Source: Defluviitaleaceae bacterium (lineage in GTDB: Bacteria; Bacillota; Clostridia; Lachnospirales; WRAX01). Taken from it: 6,363 nt of DNA. Made by a program: the position numbers and the translations under genes. Location of the stretch: the NCBI GenBank assembly GCA_009784355.1, contig WRBU01000069.1, positions 1 to 6,363 on the forward strand. Direction: 5' to 3'. The notes under the pieces were generated by a model. The model had not been told where the DNA came from and ran no database searches. It worked only from the letters and a program-made list of their open reading frames with translations. Below, piece after piece: positions 1-5,762 of this stretch. The stretch's first letter is position 1, and every line of letters begins with the position of its first letter.

Positions 1-1
1 G

Positions 2-208
2 ATGTGGATATTTGATGAAGATGTACCTCTTGCTTACTTCCCGCATACCCCACAAGAAGCAGAACAAGAACAAGCTACAATGCCAAGAACTGGTGTTGCT
101 GGTATACCATTGCATATTTATTTAATACTCATTGGCTCTGCTATAATAGCAACAGGTGCAACTATTGTAATACGTAAACAAATTATTAAAATACGAAATG
201 GTAAATAA
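2..208 (+). CDS. C-terminal end of a sortase-anchored surface protein (partial, 5' end outside window)
   Basis: Only the last 68 codons or so are present; the reading frame is open to the left edge, and the ATG at position 2 is probably internal. The tail has the three parts of a cell-wall sorting signal in order: an LPXTG-like motif MPRTG (80-94), a hydrophobic stretch of about 23 residues (IPLHIYLILIG onward), and a basic tail (RKQ, then KIRNGK). The preceding DEDVPLA resembles the spacer often found before sorting signals in clostridial surface proteins. From family knowledge, sortase would cleave between Thr and Gly and attach the protein to peptidoglycan. The extracellular part lies outside the window, so its function cannot be stated. 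The motif has Met in place of Leu, so the cognate sortase may have altered specificity. The gene ends at TAA 206-208, just before a shared terminator. Confidence 0.75.
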   Translation: MWIFDEDVPLAYFPHTPQEAEQEQATMPRTGVAGIPLHIYLILIGSAIIATGATIVIRKQIIKIRNGK

Positions 209-218
209 GATGCATTAT

Positions 219-251
219 AAAAAACCGCACCCTTTGAGGATGCGGTTTTTT
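219..251. terminator. Bidirectional intrinsic terminator between convergent genes
   Basis: A perfect 11-bp inverted repeat, AAAAAACCGCA (219-229) and TGCGGTTTTTT (241-251), encloses an 11-nt loop that can form three more pairs (CCT 231-233 with AGG 237-239). The stem ends in T-runs on both strands, so it can terminate the surface-protein gene rightward and the lipoprotein gene leftward. It sits 10 nt after one stop codon and 5 nt after the other. Confidence 0.9.
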
Positions 252-256
252 GGTGG

Positions 257-1456
257 TTATTCTATTATTTCAACGCTGTCTATCCTGCCGTAAACAAAGG
301 TAAAGCGGCGCAGTGCTTCCTGTCCTGTTTCAAGCAAAACCTGTGTGTCAACAACTGAATGGTTTCCGTTTTGTTCAACCAAAGTGTGCGTTGCAGTTTG
401 CCAAATCGGTTGCGGGTCATCTCTTAACACAAACATATAAAACTCGCCGCTATACTCCAAAAATAGCGGATTTTCCTGCTCAAGTATTTGGCTCATCCAG
501 TTTTGGGTGTAGAAACTGGAGTGTCTAGCTACGTAATCATGTATAGCCTGCAAGCTGTAAAATTCTGGAATTGGCAGTAAACGCAAATAATTGAGAGCAT
601 GAAGATGCGGCGGGGGAGGAATTGTTAAGTCGATATTATTCCGTCTAAAAAATTCCCAAAACCACCCAGAGCCAACAATGGTAGAGCCTAATTCTTCGAT
701 AGAAAGCGGCAACGTACGCTCTGCCCATTCTTCAATAATATCAAAGCTGTATATTTTGCCGTCATTAAATACGAAATGATATATTGTTTCCCAGCCCTCT
801 ATTTGATGGTAGGGGGCACGATGCCAGCCGCCCCACAAAATACGGGTTTCTACCACGGCACGTCCGCCCCCTTGCTCAACCAAAACATGCTGTGCCGTGT
901 TCCAGTTCGGACGGGCAAGTCCCGCACGGGTAACCTCTACAAAGAGCATACCATTGTATTCATAAAACGGGTTTCCCACATGGGATACCGAGCTGTGCGT
1001 CCAATTATCAAGCCAAGCATCTGAATAATATTGCGAAAGATAGTTGCGTATGTCGTCTAACCCTACAAATCCAGAGGAAGGTAAAAGTATATCAAAAATC
1101 CCTCTTTCTTGCAAATGCTCTGGAATTCTCGCCCAATATTCTTCCCATTTTGCATCTAGTCGCTCCAGCCAAGCCGTGTGCTCGGGTGAAAATGTGTCGT
1201 AATGCTCGGGCAACGGCTCGCCCCAGTCAAACTGCTCAAAGTTCTCCCAAGCAAAAGCACCCCTAAAGCTCCACAAATCTTCCCAAAAATTACCAGCATC
1301 AACAATCGTAGCTCCAAACTCTTCAATAGTAAAAACCCGATGTTGCTCTGGCTCATAAGGCTCTATAACTTCATTCTCCAAACTAGCACAAGCTACAAGC
1401 CCTATTGCAGCCGCCCCAAAAAGCAACGCCCCAAAAATTCTATGTTTAATTTTCAC
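257..1456 (-). CDS. Secreted lipoprotein with two tandem repeats of one domain (IseA-like fold possible)
   Basis: A 399-residue protein with a GTG start (1456-1454), chosen because GGAGG (1470-1466 on the minus strand) lies 9 nt upstream. Residues 1-23 form a lipoprotein signal peptide: basic MKIKHR, a hydrophobic core, then lipobox LVAC with Cys23 as the predicted lipidated residue, so the mature protein should sit on the outer face of the membrane. The rest is an internal duplication, residues about 43-242 and 251-399. Matching blocks are FTIEEFGATIV / LSIEELGSTIV, NPFYEYNG / NPLFLEYSG, TAQHVLVEQGGGRAVVETR / TATHTLVEQNGNHSVVDTQ, and SFDIIE / SVEIIE. The pattern of a helix (DDIRNYL), an NG turn and paired strands loosely recalls IseA/YoeB inhibitors of wall DL-endopeptidases. 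That match is from memory and weak; a generic lipoprotein of unknown function is the safe call. It is divergent from a wall amidase gene, which fits a cell-wall role. Confidence 0.85.
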   Translation of the reverse strand: MKIKHRIFGALLFGAAAIGLVACASLENEVIEPYEPEQHRVFTIEEFGATIVDAGNFWEDLWSFRGAFAWENFEQFDWGEPLPEHYDTFSPEHTAWLERLDAKWEEYWARIPEHLQERGIFDILLPSSGFVGLDDIRNYLSQYYSDAWLDNWTHSSVSHVGNPFYEYNGMLFVEVTRAGLARPNWNTAQHVLVEQGGGRAVVETRILWGGWHRAPYHQIEGWETIYHFVFNDGKIYSFDIIEEWAERTLPLSIEELGSTIVGSGWFWEFFRRNNIDLTIPPPPHLHALNYLRLLPIPEFYSLQAIHDYVARHSSFYTQNWMSQILEQENPLFLEYSGEFYMFVLRDDPQPIWQTATHTLVEQNGNHSVVDTQVLLETGQEALRRFTFVYGRIDSVEIIE

Positions 1457-1488
1457 ATTCTCAATCCTCCCAAAAATGATATAAGTGC

Positions 1489-1517
1489 ATTATACCACAC
1501 AATAATGTTAGCCATAT
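1489..1517 (-). promoter_or_regulatory. Candidate promoter of the lipoprotein gene
   Basis: On the minus strand a perfect TATAAT -10 lies at 1494-1489, about 33 nt before the GTG start. No good -35 is present: at a 17-nt spacing the hexamer is ATATGG (1517-1512). The promoter is therefore either weak or activator-dependent. It runs back-to-back with the amidase promoter. Confidence 0.5.
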
Positions 1518-1545
1518 TACAATTACATAACATATTGATGATAAC

Positions 1546-1574
1546 TTGCATTTTGACGATTTTTTTGTTATAAT
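1546..1574 (+). promoter_or_regulatory. Promoter of the amidase gene, with palindrome on the -10
   Basis: The -35 TTGCAT (1546-1551), a 17-nt spacer and a perfect -10 TATAAT (1569-1574) lie 32 nt before the start codon. The -10 is the centre of a palindrome, TGTTAT-A-ATAACA (1566-1578). The -35 context ACTTGCATTTT is identical to that before the HTH-TPR regulator at 4144. Confidence 0.7.
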
Positions 1575-1606
1575 AACACAAAACATTATATCAAGCGGAG
1601 GATAAA

Positions 1607-3697
1607 ATGCGAAGATTTTTTACAAAATGCTCTTTTATTGTTGCTGTTATATTTTTGACATATATTTTTGTTATTGCCGCAGGTTCGGTCTTTACGCAAA
1701 AGGTTTTTGCCGCCGAGGGCACCCATCGTTTAGTCCACATCAACCTCAACGGCGAGCTAATACCAACCCCGCCTGCAGGCGACATGCCCCCCATAATAGT
1801 CGGCAACCGCACAATGGTACCCGTCCGCCACGTTTTTGAAGCCTTGGGGGCTGTTGTGGACTTTCACGAAGCAATGCAGCGTGTAATTATCGTTTTTGAA
1901 GGCAATCTTATTTTACTGCATATCGGCGACTACAACTTCTTTTTTAACGACACCGTACATTCCATGGACATTGCCCCCCAGCTTATAGGCGGGCGCACAA
2001 TGGTACCCGTGGCTTTCGTTGCAAGCACAATGGGCTTTAACATACGCTGGGACGACGCAACCTCCACCGTATTTTTAACCAGCGCACCAACAGCGGACAA
2101 TAACACAAGCGGTTGGAACTTTGACGACAACCCCGACTTTTCCGGCATATCTGTTGATAACTCCGACCCCATCGAGGGCGAAAGCAACATCCAAACACAA
2201 ATTTACGGCATAACGTGGAACGAAAGCCGCACACAATTCACCATTTCCGCCAGAAGCAATATTTCAGCGGTAGACTGGCATATGATGGCAGACGGCAGGC
2301 TGGTTATAGACATAGTAAACGCCCGCCCCGCCCTACCCGGAGTGTTCGCAATAAACAACGGCTTTATAACCACAATACGCACAGGACACAATATTGTTGA
2401 CGGCAACGACGTAACAAGGGTGGTTTTTGACCTTAACGCCACAGTAACCTACCGCATAACAATGTCAGCAGACCGCAGGCATATTATCGTAACCTTTGAG
2501 CCAAACGAAATCACAAACATCGCATTTTCAACGGCAAACGGCATAGAAAGCATTACAATAACAGGCAGCACAATGCCCATTGTGGACGTGTTCTATTTAT
2601 TTAACCCCAATAGGCTTGTAATAGACATAGCCAATGCAAGGCTCGACTTTAACGGGGCTGTACCCGCAAACGGCACATTGGTCAACGCCCTTCGACAAGC
2701 CCAATTCGACCCAACCACAACAAGAATAGTAGCCGACTTAAGCGGGGCTGTATCCCACACCATAGAGCAAGACATAACCGCAGGCACAACAACAATACAT
2801 ATAAGCAGACCAACCCACCAAAACATTTATTACGACGGGCAGTCAGGACGCATCACGCTGGTGCGCCCCGCAGGGCTTGACATTGCTAATATACTCGAAT
2901 TTGACCAATACCTACAGCGTCGCTACTCATTCATTTTACCGGGTGACTTTGAGCATCATTTCGGCTACGGCACTTTCTTGGTGCGTGACGGCGGCATAAA
3001 CAATATCGAAATCATAACACAAAACGGACTTACCACCATCGCATTTAACACAAACAGCATAAAGGCATTTTTGGTGGAATACTCCGCAGCCCACATTTAC
3101 ATAACACCCGTAAACCCACGTCAAAAATACGACTTTATAGTCATCATCGACCCCGGTCACGGGGGTGCGCAACCCGGTGCGGTACACCACGGCTTTAGAG
3201 AGTCCGACCTCGTGCTGGACGTAGCCTTAATGGTAATGGAAATGCTAAACCGTGACGGCTTGGTAAAGGCGTACACCACCCGCTACACCGACGTAACCGT
3301 GCCAAACAGCCAAAGGTCAGCCATAGCAAACGACATAGGCGACATTTTCATCTCCATCCACTTCAACGCTTTCAACGGCATTGTAACAGGCACGGAAACC
3401 CTATACTCCATCCACGCCGAAGAAGCAGGGCTTTCGCTTAACTCCCGCCAGCTTGCGCAAATTCTGCAAGATGATATGATAGCAGAGTTAGGGCTTAACA
3501 ACCGTGGACTGTGGACAAGAAACGACCTGCCAATGCTGCGGGACACCAAAATCCCCTCGGCTCTCGTGGAAATAGCCTTCATGGACACTTTAAGCGAAGC
3601 CCAGCTAATCCACCAGCCAGAATACCGCAGACGTGCAGCAGAAGCAATAGTACGCTCAATATACAGAGTAATGGAAATATACACACCACCAAGATAA
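1607..3697 (+). CDS. Secreted N-acetylmuramoyl-L-alanine amidase (Amidase_3) with stalk and AMIN-like domains
   Basis: A 696-residue zinc amidase predicted to cut the MurNAc-L-Ala bond of peptidoglycan outside the cell. The start is ATG 1607, with GGAGG at 1597-1601 five nt upstream. Residues 1-35 are a signal peptide (cleavage likely at VFA|AEG). Residues about 42-158 match the copper-amine-oxidase N-terminal-like stalk domain, with the paired signatures NRTMVPVRHVFEALGA and GGRTMVPVAFVAS. Residues about 198-298 and 303-400 look like two AMIN wall-targeting domains (GRLVIDIVNAR and NRLVIDIANAR). Residues about 405-502 may be a third, degenerate one. The catalytic domain, about 508-692, has all expected residues: His518 in DPGHGG, Glu532 in RESDL, His585 in SIHFNAFN and Glu655 in LVEIAFM. 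It is likely monocistronic, since a promoter precedes it and a terminator follows. Codons are richer in C at third positions than those of the downstream regulator. Family assignment is firm; the third AMIN domain is uncertain. Confidence 0.95.
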   Translation: MRRFFTKCSFIVAVIFLTYIFVIAAGSVFTQKVFAAEGTHRLVHINLNGELIPTPPAGDMPPIIVGNRTMVPVRHVFEALGAVVDFHEAMQRVIIVFEGNLILLHIGDYNFFFNDTVHSMDIAPQLIGGRTMVPVAFVASTMGFNIRWDDATSTVFLTSAPTADNNTSGWNFDDNPDFSGISVDNSDPIEGESNIQTQIYGITWNESRTQFTISARSNISAVDWHMMADGRLVIDIVNARPALPGVFAINNGFITTIRTGHNIVDGNDVTRVVFDLNATVTYRITMSADRRHIIVTFEPNEITNIAFSTANGIESITITGSTMPIVDVFYLFNPNRLVIDIANARLDFNGAVPANGTLVNALRQAQFDPTTTRIVADLSGAVSHTIEQDITAGTTTIHISRPTHQNIYYDGQSGRITLVRPAGLDIANILEFDQYLQRRYSFILPGDFEHHFGYGTFLVRDGGINNIEIITQNGLTTIAFNTNSIKAFLVEYSAAHIYITPVNPRQKYDFIVIIDPGHGGAQPGAVHHGFRESDLVLDVALMVMEMLNRDGLVKAYTTRYTDVTVPNSQRSAIANDIGDIFISIHFNAFNGIVTGTETLYSIHAEEAGLSLNSRQLAQILQDDMIAELGLNNRGLWTRNDLPMLRDTKIPSALVEIAFMDTLSEAQLIHQPEYRRRAAEAIVRSIYRVMEIYTPPR

Positions 3698-3702
3698 CAC
3701 GC

Positions 3703-3730
3703 AAGGGCGAACAATGTTCGCCCTTTTCTT
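3703..3730 (+). terminator. Intrinsic terminator of the amidase gene
   Basis: A perfect 10-bp stem, AAGGGCGAAC (3703-3712) with GTTCGCCCTT (3716-3725), closes a 3-nt loop AAT and is followed by TTCTT. It begins six nt after the amidase stop codon. Confidence 0.92.
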
Positions 3731-3753
3731 TTGCAAGATATAAATGTAGGGGC

Positions 3754-3844
3754 GGCTTGCAGGTGCATTTGACAAAACACAATCTCCAGCGGGCGGCTAA
3801 TAGCCGCCCCTACGTACAAACGCAAGGTATAAATGTAGGGGCGG
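3754..3844 (+). repeat. Composite direct repeat, copy 1 (91 nt)
   Basis: This segment runs from GGCTTGCAGGTG through hairpin 3789-3814 to the next GTAGGGGCGG arm. It is repeated at 3938-4037 with point changes and a 9-nt insertion (CGCACAAAC), showing that hairpin and linker were duplicated as a block. Confidence 0.8.
3789..3814 (-). repeat. Hairpin element 1 (reverse orientation)
   Basis: GGGCGGCT (3791-3798), loop AAT, then AGCCGCCC (3802-3809), with the GC flank on the left and CTACG on the right. Its right arm can pair instead with 3746-3757, so two alternative folds compete. Confidence 0.75.
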
Positions 3845-3859
3845 TTTTTAACCGCCCGC
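3835..3859 (+). repeat. Hairpin element 2 (forward orientation)
   Basis: GGGCGGTT (3839-3846), loop TTT, AACCGCCC (3850-3857), with the GTAG flank on the left and GC on the right. The arms changed in a compensated way relative to element 1 (CT/AG to TT/AA). Confidence 0.75.
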
Positions 3860-3903
3860 TGCAGCTTGCGACTTACCAAACACAACTAACCATGGATGCA
3901 ATC

Positions 3904-3928
3904 GTAGGGGCGGCAACCTGCCGCCCGC
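3904..3928 (+). repeat. Hairpin element 3 (forward orientation)
   Basis: GGGCGGCA (3908-3915), loop ACC, TGCCGCCC (3919-3926). The 8-bp stem and 3-nt loop are kept although the inner base pair differs from the other copies. Confidence 0.75.
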
Positions 3929-3937
3929 CACGCTTAC

Positions 3938-4037
3938 GGCTTGCAGGTGCATTTGACAAAGCACAAGCTAGTGCGGGCGGCTACAAGCCGCCCCTACGTA
4001 CAAACCGCACAAACGCAAGATATAAATGTAGGGGCGG
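3938..4037 (+). repeat. Composite direct repeat, copy 2 (100 nt)
   Basis: Second copy of the block at 3754-3844, starting 184 nt downstream. It differs by a small insertion after CGTACAAAC and by changes in the hairpin loop (ACA here, AAT in copy 1). Confidence 0.8.
3973..3998 (-). repeat. Hairpin element 4 (reverse orientation)
   Basis: GGGCGGCT (3975-3982), loop ACA, AGCCGCCC (3986-3993), followed by CTACG. Same orientation and linkers as element 1. Confidence 0.75.
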
Positions 4038-4070
4038 GCCAGCGCACAAGGTGCGCAAGTAACCGCCCGC
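4028..4070 (+). repeat. Hairpin element 5 with a nested second hairpin
   Basis: The usual arms GTAGGGGCGG (4028-4037) and CCGCCCGC (4063-4070) are separated by 25 nt instead of about 7. The insert contains its own perfect hairpin, GCGCAC-AAG-GTGCGC (4042-4056), giving a long two-part stem. Confidence 0.7.
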
Positions 4071-4143
4071 CCACCCCAAAATACACGAAAACCCCCATTC
4101 CCCCACCACAAACAAAAAATTTACAAAAAAATATAAAAAACAC

Positions 4144-4172
4144 TTGCATTTTTTTCTCACTTATATTATAAT
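4144..4172 (+). promoter_or_regulatory. Promoter of the regulator-peptide operon
   Basis: The -35 TTGCAT (4144-4149), a 17-nt spacer and a perfect -10 TATAAT (4167-4172) lie 34 nt before the regulator start, downstream of an A-rich stretch (4111-4140). The -10 is embedded in a palindrome, ATATTAT-A-ATAATAT (4163-4177), a plausible operator for autoregulation. No other convincing promoter is visible before the two peptide genes, so all three genes are probably co-transcribed. Confidence 0.75.
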
Positions 4173-4190
4173 AATATCAACTTAATCTTT

Positions 4191-4199
4191 GGAGGTGAT
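4191..4199 (+). promoter_or_regulatory. Strong ribosome binding site that fixes the regulator start
   Basis: GGAGGTGAT (4191-4199) is a near-complete Shine-Dalgarno sequence. It ends 7 nt before ATG 4207. It overlaps or immediately abuts the upstream in-frame TTG codons at 4189 and 4201, which rules them out as starts. Confidence 0.85.
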
Positions 4200-4206
4200 T
4201 TTGCCA

Positions 4207-5502
4207 ATGGCTCCCCAAAAATACTTCTTGGAGTCACAAAGAATCAAAAAGAAACGCAAGCACCTAGGAATGAGCCAATACGAACTAGCCGAGGCCATTT
4301 TATCAAACCAAGCAAGAATTTCCCGCATTGAAAAAGGGCTTGATAGCTACACCAAAGAAGAAATAATGATTCTTAAAAAACTTTTGGGCATCGAGGGTAT
4401 GCCGCTTACGGATTTTGAGTTTGAATCCTTTAAAGAAACCCTGCATTACTGGCTTGGCTTTATTAGAGCTGGACGCATGGATGAAGCATCGAAATTACGT
4501 GAAGAATTATCCGTTGTAATTAATATTGAGCCTTATGACGAAGAACTACCAACACTTTTTCGCCTATTTGAGGTTTCGTATTTGCTGGTTGAAGGAAACC
4601 TTGAAGACGCTGAAGAAAAACTAGAAATAGTTGAACAATCATTAAGGACAATGAATGAAGAATGTCTTTTTTACTATAATTCTAGAATGGGTTCACTTCA
4701 CGCTATGCGGCGAGACCCCGAAAAGGCATTGTCGTACTACGAAAAGGCATTTAAAATAAGCGAGCAAAGCAAAGATTTTTTCCCAAGAGATATTGAGATA
4801 CTTTATTATAATATAGCAATGTGTTATTTAGATTTAGAGGTTACATCTCGTACGATAGTATTCTTAAATAAAATACGCAGAAAAAGGTCAGAAGATAACA
4901 GAACAAATCATAGTCTAGGTGTAGACTTGGTACTTGCTATAACTTATTATAAAATCGGGATGTACGATGAAGCCGAAAAAATATTGAACAACTGCCATAC
5001 ACGTGCGTACGGAACAGGTAATAAATTATTCACTGGTTTGTCCTTATACCACCTAGGTATTATACATAAATTTTTAAAAAAATGGAAAAAAGCAATAGAA
5101 TATTTTAACGAAGCATTAGACACTTTTGAGGAAAATACACATTACCACGCTTGGGCTTTGTACAACAAAATACGTTGTAAAGTAGAAGTTGACAAGCTAT
5201 TTGACCTCGAAAGGGAGCTAAATGAAATAGAATTATCCCTAGAGGGAAAAGAAAATTACTCGATATTTTTAAAATCATTAAAGCACATCATACACTTAAA
5301 CAGAAATATAACACTTTATAACAGTAAAGCAGCCGAATACATAGAAAATACCACAATTCCTTACCTTGTGAAAAACAGCAACAGACTTGAAGCCCTTGAC
5401 TTGTATAGACTTCTCATACGACACTTTGAAAGAACAAGCAAACAAAAGAAAACTTCGGAAGCAAGAAAAGCAATGCTTGAAATTTATGAGAGGATGGTGT
5501 AA
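4207..5502 (+). CDS. HTH-TPR transcriptional regulator, RRNPP (peptide-sensing) type
   Basis: A 431-residue cytoplasmic regulator. Residues about 13-60 are an XRE/Cro-type helix-turn-helix (MSQYELAEAILSNQARISR then IEKGL), predicted to bind DNA. The remainder is helical TPR-like repeats, for example about 120-148 (EGNLEDAEEKLEI), 155-186 (DPEKALSYYEKAFKI), 196-224, 238-265 (GMYDEAEKILNNC) and 275-309 (KKWKKAIEYFNEALDTF), with further helices to the C terminus. This order and size match the Rgg/NprR/PlcR/AimR group, in which a re-imported peptide binds the TPR domain and switches DNA binding. Two small exported-peptide genes follow after 4 nt, the usual arrangement for that group. Its codons are more AT-rich than those of the amidase, which may indicate transfer. 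The peptide-sensing role is inferred. Alternative: an HTH-TPR regulator sensing another ligand. Confidence 0.88.
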   Translation: MAPQKYFLESQRIKKKRKHLGMSQYELAEAILSNQARISRIEKGLDSYTKEEIMILKKLLGIEGMPLTDFEFESFKETLHYWLGFIRAGRMDEASKLREELSVVINIEPYDEELPTLFRLFEVSYLLVEGNLEDAEEKLEIVEQSLRTMNEECLFYYNSRMGSLHAMRRDPEKALSYYEKAFKISEQSKDFFPRDIEILYYNIAMCYLDLEVTSRTIVFLNKIRRKRSEDNRTNHSLGVDLVLAITYYKIGMYDEAEKILNNCHTRAYGTGNKLFTGLSLYHLGIIHKFLKKWKKAIEYFNEALDTFEENTHYHAWALYNKIRCKVEVDKLFDLERELNEIELSLEGKENYSIFLKSLKHIIHLNRNITLYNSKAAEYIENTTIPYLVKNSNRLEALDLYRLLIRHFERTSKQKKTSEARKAMLEIYERMV

Positions 5503-5658
5503 GTATATGAAAAAAAGGCTATCATCAGTAGTTTTAGCTTTGGTTATATTATTCACTGCAAACGCAACTATTGTTTTTGGACACCCTGCTAGACCCCCAA
5601 TCGACCCAACAAGCATCACACTACCACCTATTGTTATTGACATTGACAGCGATTGCTA
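5403..5658 (+). repeat. Tandem duplication, unit 1 (regulator 3' end plus peptide gene 1)
   Basis: This unit starts within codon 399 of the regulator and runs to the stop codon of the first peptide gene. The same order recurs from 5659 at an offset of 256 nt with no indels up to the second peptide start, then at 262 nt because of a 6-nt insertion in the linker. Confidence 0.9.
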
Positions 5659-5659
5659 G
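5507..5659 (+). CDS. Small exported peptide precursor 1, candidate signal for the HTH-TPR regulator
   Basis: A 50-residue product starting at ATG 5507, 4 nt after the regulator stop. The site GGATGGTG (5492-5499) lies inside the regulator's last codons, so translation is probably coupled. Residues 1-25 form a Sec signal peptide: MKKR, then a hydrophobic core (SSVVLALVILFT), with likely cleavage at VFG|H after Gly25. The remaining 25 residues hold the core PIDPTSITLPPIVIDI (31-46) and the tail DSDC, ending in Cys. No enzymatic motif is present. Position, size, signal peptide and near-identity of the core to the second copy all fit a pro-peptide of an RRNPP system. I recognise no named family. 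A small secreted or antimicrobial peptide is the main alternative. An in-frame extension upstream into the regulator is not credible, because it lacks a signal peptide at its N terminus. Confidence 0.85.
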   Translation: MKKRLSSVVLALVILFTANATIVFGHPARPPIDPTSITLPPIVIDIDSDC

Positions 5660-5758
5660 TACAAACTTCTCATACGCCATTTTGAAAGAACAAGCAAACA
5701 AAAGAAGATTTCACAAGCAAGAAAAGCAATGCTCGAAATTTATGAGAGGATGGTGTAA
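5660..5758 (+). pseudogene. Remnant of the C-terminal 32 codons of an HTH-TPR regulator
   Basis: In the frame corresponding to the intact regulator this reads YKLLIRHFERTSKQ and continues to EIYERMV and a TAA (5756-5758), matching residues 400-431 at 5404-5502. No start codon or upstream part remains, so it is not a gene. Of nine base differences, six are synonymous (for example TAT/TAC, CGA/CGC, CAC/CAT) and three change the residue (R to K, T to I, E to Q). That bias suggests the sequence diverged while still part of a functional gene. Its remaining role is probably to supply the ribosome binding context for the second peptide. Confidence 0.85.
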
Positions 5759-5762
5759 ATAT

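Larger units (their letters stand above)
3733..4076. repeat. Intergenic array of GC-rich hairpin repeats (REP-like), no credible gene
   Basis: About 340 nt between the amidase terminator and the regulator promoter hold at least five copies of a short imperfect palindrome, GTAGGGGCGG-loop-CCGCCCGC, in both orientations, plus one half copy (3746-3755). The phrase GCAAGRTATAAATG leads into the GTAGGGGCGG arm three times (3733, 3823 and 4015). The phrase CTTGCAGGTGCATTTGAC occurs twice (3756 and 3940). Outer inverted arms also pair: GTAGGGGCGGCT (3746-3757) with AGCCGCCCCTAC (3802-3813). Open frames across it encode only repeat-derived peptides without ribosome sites. It resembles the dispersed REP-type palindromes of bacterial genomes, possibly spread by a transposase acting in trans. 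Its copy number elsewhere cannot be seen here. Confidence 0.85.

Noticed and set aside
1553..1558. TTGACG as -35 of the amidase promoter
   Set aside because: It lies only 10 nt from the -10 element. TTGCAT at 1546 gives the proper 17-nt spacing and is matched at the regulator promoter.
1202..1573. Plus-strand 123-codon frame across the lipoprotein 5' end and the divergent promoters
   Set aside because: It is antisense to the lipoprotein and covers both promoters. No ribosome site.
3283..3885. Minus-strand 200-codon frame opposite the amidase end and repeats
   Set aside because: It is antisense to a well-supported catalytic domain and its start side is made of repeat sequence. No promoter or ribosome site was seen.
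3511..4062. Open frame running from the amidase 3' end through the hairpin array on the plus strand
   Set aside because: It overlaps the amidase in another frame, crosses its terminator, and its second half is translation of the GTAGGGGCGG repeats. No ribosome site.
3733..4076. CRISPR array
   Set aside because: Repeats vary in spacing and orientation and are palindromic REP-like hairpins with duplicated linkers. Regular unique spacers are absent.
3941..4171. Plus-strand 76-codon frame over the repeats and into the regulator promoter
   Set aside because: It encodes repeat-derived and low-complexity residues and ends within the -10 element. No start signal.
4189..4206. Upstream TTG start adding six residues to the HTH-TPR regulator
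   Set aside because: This codon overlaps the Shine-Dalgarno sequence GGAGGTGAT itself. The ATG at 4207 has correct spacing.
5387..5506. N-terminal extension of peptide 1 overlapping the regulator 3' end
   Set aside because: It would bury the signal peptide in the middle of the protein. The ATG at 5507 directly precedes the basic and hydrophobic signal sequence, as in the second copy.
5296..5643. Minus-strand 115-codon frame opposite the regulator tail and peptide 1
   Set aside because: It mirrors the duplicated coding strand. No promoter or ribosome site, and the plus-strand genes explain the conservation.
5571..5762. N-terminal extension of peptide 2 overlapping peptide 1 and the remnant
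   Set aside because: Same argument: it reads peptide 1 and the regulator tail out of frame, and the true start at 5763 aligns exactly with the first copy.
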